Source of the DNA: Hypsibius dujardini
Taxonomy: Eukaryota; Tardigrada; Eutardigrada; Parachela; Hypsibiidae
Direction: 5' to 3'
Assembly: GCA_001579985.1 (NCBI GenBank)
Contig: LRSR01000784.1
Location: 1-37,613, forward strand
Length of the DNA: 37,613 bases
Shown in pieces: positions 9,536 through 19,300 of this stretch. Under the pieces are notes generated by a model. The model ran no database searches, was not told the origin of the DNA, and worked only from the letters and a program-made list of their open reading frames with translations. Both the position numbers and the translations under genes were made by a program. Numbering within the stretch: the first letter of the stretch is position 1; each line of letters opens with the position of its first letter.

Positions 9536-10585
9536 TTACGGCCAAAAACGGTTAAGAACACGCCTTCCCATGCGCTGGACGGCTTCTCGTAAGTTCCTTA
9601 CGGAGACGAGAAAAATAATAGGATCGACAGTCGTTTGTACTGTCAAAAGTACCCCAAACACATTCCATGCATGGTCCGGCATAGGGATGTGAAGATTTAA
9701 AGTCGAGAGAAAAAAGCTCACGTTAAGCGGTAGCCAACTCGCCAACGCACAAAGCGACAAGATGCTCAGAAATATAAGACCAGACGTCGAAGCACCCGAC
9801 GGAGCAGGTCGTGTGTTTAAACATCGCTGTAGAATATCAGATGATCTCTTCGATGTAGGTAGTTGATTTGGCGGAAGGTTCGACCGTTGAGTATGTTGAC
9901 TAGAAGGTGCCACAGCCGCGCGGTACATGACCCTTATTTTGTTGGTGAAGTAAACAATCGGCACGACCATAACATGTGCCAATGTCGGCAAGAGACTCAG
10001 GATCACTTGACCAGCCACGGAATAGTTTACCTGTTTCTCCACGTTTGCCTGACACTGTTGGCCATTCTCCTGAATGGTCCGACGAAAAAACAGCTCGTCT
10101 CTAATCAGAAACGGCAGCATGAAGACATGAGGGAACACCCAGACGCCAATGATGAGGCCTCGGGCCAGGCGTTTGGTGTGCCGGTCTCGGTAGGATATGG
10201 GTCCGATGATGGCCCACATCCGGGTGACGGCAATCAACACGTGTTGATAGTACACAACGTTGCACTCCACCCAGACGACGTATAGGTAGTAAGTGCAGAT
10301 TACCTCCCCCACAGTCCAAATTCCGGTCAGGGTGTGCCAAGCTTTGAGGATTCCAGCCGTGTTGTAAATAAAATTTGCACATGCCAAGCCGATGACATAG
10401 CTGTTGAAGGGTGTACGGAGCTGGTGGTTGCTCAGCAACAAGAGGAGAAGAACGCCGTTTCCCAACAAGCTCGCACCGACGGTTGACGTTTGGAAAATGC
10501 CGATTGCCGACCAATGTAGAATGTAGTTTTGAGATGTGTCGTTGGAAAAGGTCACGGTTGGGTCATTATTTGAAGTGTTACACAT
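9536..10585 (-). CDS. Intronless rhodopsin-like (class A) GPCR, clustered family copy 5
   Basis: Intact 349-residue single-exon receptor starting at the ATG at 10585. The N-terminus has sequons NTS and NDT. TM1 is about 33-51, ICL1 is NHQLRTPF, TM2 contains LACAN (Asn in place of the conserved Asp), TM3 starts at Cys97 and ends with TRM (121-123) in place of DRY. Trp149 marks TM4, Cys178 in ECL2 can pair with Cys97. ICL3 of about 50 residues is Ser/Pro-rich, TM6 has SWLP, and TM7 has VDPIIF in place of NPxxY followed by a helix 8 (RNLREAVQRMG). It is the closest intact relative of copy 1 and also resembles the relic at 4413-5653 (shared CTYYL, RDRHTK/RNRHTK). Probably a plasma-membrane receptor; ligand and G-protein coupling cannot be read from sequence. 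Confidence 0.9.
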   Translation of the reverse strand: MCNTSNNDPTVTFSNDTSQNYILHWSAIGIFQTSTVGASLLGNGVLLLLLLSNHQLRTPFNSYVIGLACANFIYNTAGILKAWHTLTGIWTVGEVICTYYLYVVWVECNVVYYQHVLIAVTRMWAIIGPISYRDRHTKRLARGLIIGVWVFPHVFMLPFLIRDELFFRRTIQENGQQCQANVEKQVNYSVAGQVILSLLPTLAHVMVVPIVYFTNKIRVMYRAAVAPSSQHTQRSNLPPNQLPTSKRSSDILQRCLNTRPAPSGASTSGLIFLSILSLCALASWLPLNVSFFLSTLNLHIPMPDHAWNVFGVLLTVQTTVDPIIFLVSVRNLREAVQRMGRRVLNRFWP

Positions 10586-11559
10586 GGTGGGCTCTTGGCC
10601 CTGGCAGAAATCTTACGGGATGGGTTTACTAGTACATTCTGACTACGTTCATTTTAACAATCTTATGCGCCACGGCGAGCATCGTTCTCTGGGAATCAGT
10701 TGGAAGTCCCGTAATTACCTTGTGAGCCAGCGATCATTTCTAATCTTTGTAACATTTGTAACCTTTGTAATGCATGTGCAATTTCACCCGCAGGCCGATT
10801 ACAAGAGTTCCTTGTGCGTGAAATCGAAATAACAAAGACGCACTCTACAAAGAGCGAACCTGCCACACCCTAAACATGTACCACAGTTTGGACCGATGTG
10901 AATGATTAATGTGAAATAATAAGCCGAAGCAGTAATTTGTCAAGTTCATTTCGGAAATCAACTGACATCAACGTAAATGTAATGCATTCCAAGGCCAACG
11001 AGCGAAGCTCTACATTGCTCTTTTCTTATTAAGATTAGCAATGATGAGTTGTTTTCAGCCCCTGCCTCGGACCTTATTTCAGGTCGTGTTCGACAATTTT
11101 AACTTTAGATTCTAAATGGGGCGGCATTGACAAACTGATGCCAAAACATATTCGTACAATTTTTCGGTATCTGTTTCTTAGTTTTGTCGCCCTGTATAGA
11201 GTTCAAACGTCCCAATGCTGTGACGGGTCTCAAATTTCGTTACTCGTATCATGTGGTCGCCACGAGCGACTTCAAGCAGACAGCCCTAAAAACCCGATGA
11301 TCGGAGGCGTGAACGGAGGGGATCACTGGGGGGGGGCATCTGCCTCTGCCTAATTACTTCAGGTTCTTGGGGCCCTTTTAAATCCTCTCACTAATTAATT
11401 CCGGGGTTGTCTGGGGCAGCTAATTTCCTTTTTTTACCAGCTAAACCGATAAACAATTCATGCATAGTTGGCCCCAACCATTTCATCGTAAACCATGACC
11501 GATACAACTAGCAAAGCGTATCTCTGTTTGTGCGAGTCAAATTTACATCAACATCTTGT
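10586..11559. other. Intergenic, no gene recognised
   Basis: Short frames only, without domains. A G9 homopolymer lies near 11327-11336. Nothing else can be supported. Confidence 0.45.
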
Positions 11560-12878
11560 TTATGGCACTTGAATTGTCATGAGTGCAGCCACTAGCTTAG
11601 CCGCGTCTGGGCGGTCCGTTGCAGTTCCTGAAATGCAACTCTTACCGCGGCCCAGCAGTTGGGCACTTTTTCGCGGACCATCCATATGGAAATAAATTAG
11701 GATGCGCTCCATTTATTACGTGCCGTAATAATTGTAACTCTACCCGCTCTGCGCGATGAGTGCCGCGCAGAAGAGGACTACGCTGTTCGAGCTGCAGCGG
11801 GTTACCGTCATCTGTCACGTACTGCACTTTCCCTCGGTTGAACATCTCCAGAGCAAGGCATCCAGAGCTGAAAATATTGGTGGCTCGCCCGATTCCGGTT
11901 GATTGACCTGCCTCGGTCCCGGTTGATTGACCTGCCCCGGTTATGCTGCCGACAGTGAACTTCAGCATCTCAGGTGACATGTGCATTAGAGTACCGTATT
12001 CCCCGATCTCAAAGGACACTATTTTTCCCTACCCGTTAATTTGATCCACCCGGATCATATTTGTTCATCACCGTTTGCTATTGTTTAACTACAATCAATC
12101 AATCAACTGATTTAATGTGTGCGTCAAGAAATTCTGTTTAATCAATCAATCAATTGCTGCCAAGTTGGTTTTAAGTTTCAACCAATCACGACACAGTGAA
12201 TCTGATTGAACAGTCCACCGATGACTGGAGGGGGTGGGCTTAACTGTCCCTTGAGATCGGGGGAATACGGTACCTTGGTTTGCCTGCAGACCGGCTGTGA
12301 CGGTCCGTCTCTCGCTCAGCGCACAATGGTTCTCCATGTCTCCAATTCTGCATGTCCTCCGACAAAAACACATTTTCTCCATTTAGGTCCCCCGTGCAGG
12401 ATCGGTGTTTGGTGAGTATGGAGGTATTCAAGTCCATTCGCCACTTGAAGCAAATGGCGCACAATTTCAGCTTCTTTGAGCATTCCAGTCATGACCAAAG
12501 TTGTTCAGGCTTCCTCCTGCCGTACCGCAGAGAGAAATAAAACGAAGTATTTATTTGAACATCTTACGGATGAAGTGGCAATAAAATGCAGACTCTACCC
12601 GAATAGTACTTCATAAGGATTGCACTTCGTGGGTGCGGCGAGAGCAGATGATCCGGTCGGATTGGTAAAAGGCCACAGCAAATGTACCTGACAATATTAG
12701 GATGATTCAGGGAAAGCAGGACGGATTTCTGCATTTCACCGAGGTCCCCGTATCGAAATATTTTCAACGCCAACGAATGGGTACGATGGGTGAAGATAAT
12801 TGTTTGTGGATCATTATCATCAACGAGTTTTACTAAACACACATCTGCGTACGATCCCGCGCCGATTTTTGCGATTCC
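11560..12878 (-). pseudogene. Protein kinase domain relic B (second half of a decayed tandem kinase)
   Basis: A full kinase fold can be traced on the minus strand with broken frames. From 12878: glycine loop IGAGSYADVCLV, the LALKIF lysine, then HPNIVRY and the hinge AILMKYYSG. A probable short GT-AG intron follows (donor after YYSG near 12603, acceptor near 12515). Then NNLVMTGMLKEAEIV, an ANGLEYLH helix, and a catalytic loop that reads HGDLNGENV only if one G is removed from a G5 run near 12390. An extra T near 12495 is a second frameshift. The DFG position is DMEN. After an unaligned stretch come GTLMHMSPEM (APE region), GRATNIFSSGC (normally DxWSxGC) and, near 11560-11605, DRPDAAKLV of the last helix. 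The K-G/N-G-x-N spacing after HGDL suggests a STE/MAP3K-like kinase. Non-functional as read. Confidence 0.72.
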
Positions 12879-13610
12879 TTAAAACGAATTGTACAAAGTT
12901 GCCCGTCTGTTTCAGCATTTGAATACACTAGATGAGGTTGCTTCGAATCAATGGGACGTTTTATTAGCTCATCCAATACAACAGCAAGACGATCAGCGGT
13001 TGGCCGATTTGCTCCTTTTTTTGAGATGCTCCGATGGAGGATATCTTTTAACGGAGTGCTAATTCCTCGGACGTTGGGCACGTTAAAATCTGGGTGAGAT
13101 CCCTTCCTCACTTCCCGTGCAAAACTTTTCCTGGAGTACTTCTGGTGAACTGTTTTCCCTTAGACGTCAGGTGCGACACTTGGCCTCTGTTGAACAACTC
13201 CACCCGAAGCTCCAAATATCGGTGGTTCAACCGATTTCGCTCGATCTCATCTGGTCACTAGTCCCAAGACTACCGATTAAAGTTCACCCCATTCCGGTGA
13301 GAAGGCCTTGATCGAGAAAGCGGAAGTAGCGTGAAACCAGTTCTGGCGATATGTGCAGCAAGGTATCTTCACTGCTCACCGGCTGCTCAGTGGGAAATAT
13401 TCTTCCGTCCTGCAATAAATGTTGGTTTTCCATATCCACAATCATGCAGTGTAATCGGTCGACGGTCAGATTTACGTTTTTGCCCTTCAGATCACCATGA
13501 ACCGCTAGCTGGTGAACATAACAGAGTCCGCCCGCCATCTGGTGCAGAAAACCATACAATTTCCCGTTCACTGAGAAGGCTCTCGGTGGCCAGCGAGTTT
13601 TAATTGCCGC
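12879..13610 (-). pseudogene. Protein kinase domain relic A (first half of a decayed tandem kinase, N-lobe missing)
   Basis: Begins at a splice-acceptor-like AAATAG (13611-13616, minus) at the same exon boundary inferred in relic B. Contents in order: NSLATESLLSEREIV, a frameshift near 13555, FLHQMAGGLCYVHQL, catalytic loop HGDLKGKNV, DMEN at the DFG position, LLHISPEL at the APE position. The frame then breaks, with TTDIWSFG and LFNRGQVSHL in different frames near 13160-13225. Finally come ISKKGANRPTADRL and a C-terminal helix. The linker that follows (LVYSNAETDGQLC) runs straight into the glycine loop of relic B with a one-base frame change near 12878, so A and B probably were one protein. 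The N-lobe exon of A is not found upstream. Confidence 0.7.
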
Positions 13611-14099
13611 CTATTTTAAAAGGAGAGCAAAAACACGTGATTTACAAATCCTATAAATTGTGCGTAACCTTTTTTAGGGACACGTTTTTTGAAAGACCGC
13701 CCTCAAAAACCCAGTGTTTTTGAGGGGCACTTAAAACTAAAACATTTGAGCCGTACAGAACAAAAGGCAAGGGGACATGACATGGCGGGAGTGGAATAAC
13801 GGTTTAACCCTCTGGCAACCAGGTGAGTTTGTGCATGAGAAGAATAAAGTTGTCTTCCCTGAGGGAAATTTCTGTCTCTTGTGGTATTTAATGCACGTAA
13901 AGAGTAAAAAACTCCTGAAACGGAACGCAATTACACTGTTCAGGACATTTCGAGGGTATTTTTCTACCTGCGTTATGGTAAAGAGCGTATTTTTTACACT
14001 CGGAGAGTACATTTTGCCTTTTAGCAGTTGAAATTTCTATCTCCTTTTGAACTGCGAGAGCATATAAAGGGCATGCGTTTCATATTATTATTATTAGGG
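13611..14099. other. Intergenic with a small hairpin
   Basis: No gene recognised. At 13700-13726 an 11-bp perfect stem (CCCTCAAAAAC / GTTTTTGAGGG) flanks a 5-base loop. The repeat string AACCCTCTGGCAACCAGGTG (about 13805-13824) is shared with positions 191-210. Confidence 0.4.
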
Positions 14100-14619
14100 C
14101 TGTTGGTGAACGGTACCAACAGACACTGTTGGTGAACGGTAGCAACATGAACGCGTGATCGAAAACCCAGACGCCAATGATGAGACCCTGGGCCAGTCCT
14201 TTTGGTGTGACGGGTCCGGTAAGAGATAGGATGGACCATGGCCCACATCCGGCTGAGTGCAATCACTGCGTGTTGGTAGTAGATGACAATGCATTCCACT
14301 CAAGACACGTAAAGGAAGTAGGTGCAGGCTGCCTCAGCGGTAGTCCAGACGGAATCGGTCAAATTGTGCAGGGCATCCAAAATATCAATCACCTAGTCCA
14401 GAAGGTTTGCACACGCTAAGATGATGATGTAGACGTTGAAGGTTATTCGGAGCTGGCGATCGCTTGACATCACGAAGAGAATGAAGCAGTTGATCACAAA
14501 CTGACGCATGCGTTGGCTTTTTCGAAGACGGCTATAGCCGACCAGATGGTCATAGCGACATCTGGAAACTTGATCTTGGAAAAGGTCAAGGCTGTATCGT
14601 AAACTGATGCGTTAGACAT
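14100..14619 (-). pseudogene. GPCR relic 6 of the clustered family (N-terminus to TM4)
   Basis: Starts at the ATG at 14619 (MSNASVYDTALTF, matching the N-terminus of copy 1). TM1 region reads WSAIAVFEKANACVSL followed by TGA. ICL1 and TM2 are present but broken by further stops and frameshifts. TM3 (ECIVIYYQHAVIALSRMW) and TM4 (GLIIGVWVFDHAFMLL) are recognisable in two frames. A short CGGTACCAACAG-type duplication and a TTATTATTATTA tract mark the end, after which no TM5-TM7 remains. It shares SRM in place of DRY with the relic at 4413-5653. A truncated, multiply mutated copy. Confidence 0.82.
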
Positions 14620-14641
14620 GGCTCCCTTTCACTTGGAGAAG

Positions 14642-14649
14642 TATAAATA
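14642..14649 (-). promoter_or_regulatory. TATA-like box upstream of GPCR relic 6
   Basis: TATTTATA on the minus strand lies about 22 bp before the relic's ATG. That is close for a promoter with a 5' leader, so a chance AT match is possible. Confidence 0.2.
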
Positions 14650-15532
14650 CACGTACTGTAGTTTGTCGACGGTCATGCGCGCTCATATCAAACACCTTCG
14701 CTTAAAAAATTCACGTATACTGTATGTGCAAGCAAAAACTGAACAACCCGTCAATAGCAACGTACTTGCACGCTAGAGAATACGGGATTGATCACCGATA
14801 ACCGTTCGCCGTCCCACACTCCTTCTGCTGGGGTCAAACTGAAGCTCTACAAAGAGTGCTCATAATCAGTAGTAACCAAATTAGTTGGCTATCGTGCACA
14901 CCCGCCAGGTAGCAGTAGTAGTTGGGCCGAAGTGTGTGCACTGCCAAGGGTATCAACATAACAGTTAAAACGTTCCGGCTTCCGTGACCTCTAAGGCTAA
15001 TAAAAAGATTGATGAGGGTGACACACATAGTTCATCATTTCTTTATTCACTCAAAGCGGCTCAAATAAATGTAAATGAGATTGATTAGTTGAAGCAAGTG
15101 TCGACAGAGGAGCTTCTACCGAAGATCATCCGTAGTCACGTGGTACACTTTAATTAACAAAGGACTGGGAAAGAATGTAAAATCCAAACATAATTCGAAG
15201 AACAACCTGCGACACAGCACATGCACGACCTCAGACACAGCACATGCACGACCTCAAGCAGTCTTTTAAACCATAAACCAGGACTCCTGATGGGTGGGCA
15301 AGTGATTGACGGAGGAGAAAAAAGCATTTTGTTCAAATTTCAATCACAAAATGGTGATGGCTCCTTGGAACCCTCAGACACACCCACAAGGTTTCACATG
15401 ATCAAGGACGAACCGACGAATTCAGAATGGAGTACTGTAACACTGTTCCTTGCCTGTCCCCAATCCCTGGTCCTCCCCTCAGGGGTCCTGACCTGTAAAG
15501 ACCTTAAACGAGTTCCTAACTGTATGTACTTT
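14650..15532. other. Intergenic, no gene recognised
   Basis: No domain-bearing frame. Two tandem copies of a 24-bp string (GACACAGCACATGCACGACC plus TCA-) occur near 15210-15256. Confidence 0.4.
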
Positions 15533-15800
15533 TAACAGCCACGTACCAACCCCAGACACGTACAGTCATGTACCAATACAGCCGGTCCCGTATTATAACA
15601 GCCACGTACCAATCCCAGACACGTACAGTCATGTACCAATACAGCCGGTCCCGTATTATAACAGCCACGTACCAACCCCAGACACGTACAGTCATGTACC
15701 AATACAGCCGGTCCCGTATTATAACAGCCATGTACCAATCCCAGACACGTACAGTCCTGTACCAATAGAGCCGGTCCCGTATTTTAACAGCCACGTATCA
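15533..15800. repeat. 63-bp minisatellite, four full copies plus a partial fifth
   Basis: The marker ACGTACC/ATGTACC recurs at 15541, 15604, 15667, 15730 and (as ACGTATC) 15793, exactly 63 bp apart. Units differ by only a few bases. As 63 is divisible by three, stop-free frames of 21-residue repeats run through it on both strands; these are treated as artefacts of the period, not genes. Confidence 0.93.
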
Positions 15801-16351
15801 ATCTGTTGAATGACCTGTCTACAGTGCAATCCGGTGACCTATTCGTATAGTCACACACTGTATAATACGCAATCCCCGAGTGGCCAGTGCAGCTGCGTCT
15901 GTACTTCCTGCCCGGGGTTTTTCAACTACCACACAGGCCAATAACCGTGTAGAACATGGAAAATTAGAAATTCCCCACACTCGATGTCAATGTCAAGAAC
16001 TCAGTCGATGAACGCCGGCGCGTATTATTTTGTATTGACACAGAGTTTCCCAAAATAGCCCCGCCGCGCGGCCTCTATTCGCAATAACGTGATCCACTTT
16101 CCTCATCATCATACACATACATATACACACACTCAGCAATGTCAGCAGCTTCCCATGCTGCCAGAGGGAAATGCCAGTGCAACTCATCAAGCAAGAGCAG
16201 TGTTTTCATTTTTCACATTTCACATGTTGCAACAACCGAAAACGTGATTGTGCGCTCTCCTTTTTTCTTTGCTGGAAACTCTGAGCGAAACTTGCGATAC
16301 TTTTCATTTTTTGTTTTGTACAAGACACCTTGTGTGCCAGCTCTCCACACC
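15801..16351. other. Upstream region of the ankyrin/SOCS-box gene
   Basis: Likely holds the promoter and 5' leader of the gene starting at 16352. No convincing TATA box was found. An in-frame ATG at 16139 would extend the protein by 71 residues without domain content; the 16352 start is preferred because it begins right before the structured N-terminus. Confidence 0.35.
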
Positions 16352-19300
16352 ATGAGGGACTACGACTACAACCTGTACCTGGAACAGCGGAAGCTCGCCG
16401 ATATGATCACTCGCCACGCCGAGCTGGACGATGTGCGTATCACCTTGGCCAGTGGAGCTCGAGCGAATGAGGCGGTCGTGCAAGGCCTCCATCCGCTGCA
16501 TTATGCAGTCTATGAGAAATACGTCGAATGTGTCAAGGTATGAAATGTGGAATGTCAACTTTTTGCGCGGATTGGGAATGAATAAAATTCCAAGGTCACA
16601 CGAGCGCATTGGAAATTCCCAAATCACCCGTTCAACGACACGTGATAGCACGTGATGGCGCGTATCGTTCAACGACACGTGATAGCACGTGATGGCACGT
16701 AACGTTTAAGGACACGTGATAGCACGTGATGGCACGTAACGTTTAACGACACGCGATGACACGTGACGTTCAATGACAAAAGATAGCACTTGTCGTTGAA
16801 TATCACGTGTCGTTGAATGTCACGTGATGGCGCCTGATGCAGTTTTCTTAACTTTTTTGTCTGTCTCTTTTTTATTTAGCTTCTACTCGCTAAGGGAGCT
16901 GATCCAAATGCTGCTGGTAAGTTGAACTGAGTGGATGGAACAGAATGATGCTTTTTTGGTGACTCTAAAAAGGTTGAAATGAAAGAAAGCACATTTGATG
17001 GTGTTTGTTAATGATTTATTATTTGCAAAGAAATTAGTGAAATTATTGCATACTCAATTTATTTCAATTTTTGCCAGAGACGGCTAGACGAGTAAATTTT
17101 TCCCAGCTGCTCCATGAATAAGACTAAATAGGAAATCAGAGTTTTGGAATTTTGTTTATTACGGTTTTTTTTGTATAAATTTAGGAAGTTTATTCATTTA
17201 CTAAATTTGTTTCAAATGTATATTCAAAATATTTCAGTTACTGATTAGGAACTCACCTTAATTCACACGCCAAATGTCTGAACCTGTGTCTTGAATTATT
17301 TCTATTTCTCAGTTCTGTTTTTTTCGGTTCTAAATTTTATTTATTGTAATTATTAAATAATCGATGATTAAACTTTCTTATCTTTGCGCCTCTAACCCTA
17401 GCGAAGCAGTTCAAATTCCAACGTTTGCTTGTGTGTTGTGCTCGTGTGTGTGTGTGTGTTTGTGTTAATGACTAATTCCCCCCATTCCACAGTCCACTAC
17501 AGGGATTCAGTGTCGATGTACACGGGGATACAGAGAAGTTACCTAACGGAAATCCCGTTTATAGACGACATCGGCTACTCTCCCGTGCATTTGGCCGCGG
17601 AACGCGGTTACCGCGACATCCTCGAGATGCTGATCGACTACGGCGGCCAGACCACCTTCCGTGAGAAGGTGGCCTGCACTGCCGAGCAGCCGTTACCGCC
17701 ACCGGAGACCACGGTGGACGAACCATTGCGACTGGCCATCAAGAACGGTCACTTTGACTGCGCGGAGCTGCTGCTGAAACGGGGAGCCAACGCTAACGCC
17801 AAGTACTTTCTCGGCTCTGAGATCAACTTTGTCGACCCAGTGACTCAGGTGAGTGGCCTTGGTTAATCGGAGGAGGAGAGGGGGGGGGGAAGGACGTGTG
17901 CTGGGTTAGACCACATCATGAGATCTACGTGCATTTCATGGGTCAAAGACTTTTTGATTATATAAATAAATACATAAAATAATTTCCTTTTATCTCGAAA
18001 GCGCATATCCTTTTTGTCTAACGAATTGATTGATTGTTCGTGTAAAACGTACTGTAATTATTTTATCATTTAATTGATGAATATAAATGGCAGTAACTTA
18101 AGTGAGCGGCGTTGGAATAAGGAGTGGAAGTGAACGAAGGACGTTTTCTAGGTTAGAGCACGCCATGGGATCTACATATGCATTCCATGGGCCAAAGACT
18201 TTCTTGATTAGGTAAAAGATAGGAGGGTTAAAAAATAAAAGATAAATAAAAGATAAATAAAAGATAGGATGGTTTTCCTGATTAACTGCATCATAAGTCT
18301 TGTGATTTTCATGTAGTTAGTGGCCAAATACTGTCGTTGTACCCTATGGTTATTATTATTATTTTCATGTTTACTATATACTACTATAATATAAATAGTA
18401 TATTATAAAATTATATAATATAAGTACAATACTATTATAACTACTAAAAACGTTTACCAAAACTATATTATATGAGAAGTGCGTTAGGTTTTATTAATTG
18501 AACTAATGAATTACTTTACTTAATTAAGCGGACATTAATTTGATTTTCTGTTTAACTAATTGACTAAACTTCACTGGCCTAACAGAACTGCGGCAGTTGA
18601 AGGATCCATTTTTGTGAACCCAGTGACTCAGGTGAGTGGCCTTGGGCTGGGGGGGGCGGGTGAGCGGATAGGGGGTAGAGCGAGAAAGTTTACCGGGTTA
18701 GTTCACATCTTGTGATCAGCATGCATTTTGTGTGTGTATGTTTATACTTAGTCTTTGTGAGGGTGCCCACGAGTTCGGGAGGAAATGAGAGCGCGTGGGG
18801 CACGAGCGCGCGAGTGTTGGCAGACATTTGTATGCAACGTGGGTAGGAGGGGGGGAATGAGTGTGTATATGTATGTGCCGAAGAGATGATGATGAGTTGT
18901 TGTTGTTTCTCAATTTAGCCGGACTTTCTCGACCTGCTGCTGCGGCACGGGGCCGACCCGGACAGCGCGGATCGCAGTGGAAGAACCCCAATCATGTTCG
19001 CGGCACGCCATCCGGACGCGGTGCAAGCTGTCAAGGTGCGTTATATGTGTCTTTCATGTACGTCTGTGTGTGTGTGTGTGTGTCTGTGTGTGTGTGTGTT
19101 GTTGGCGTACTGCGTGGCTGAGGGAACAGAAGTAGAAGCATAACTAAAAACAGAAGCGCGCCGAGTAATTGGATCAACAAGGGTTGGGTGCGCAGTGTGC
19201 GGGAGGGTGTTTCCTGAGTCTGTCTGTCTCATCGGGCAAAAGTAATGCGTTGTTTGGTTGGCTTTTTGTTTTGACGCGCGGTGTAGATCTTGATCCTGCA

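Noticed and set aside
15516-15794. Long minus-strand reading frames with 21-residue repeats
   Set aside because: They exist because the minisatellite period (63 bp) is divisible by three and are open on both strands.
16139-16351. N-terminal extension of the ASB-like protein from an ATG at 16139
   Set aside because: The extra 71 residues are low in structure, lack any domain and read like leader DNA. The ATG at 16352 begins the ordered region. Transcript data could reverse this.
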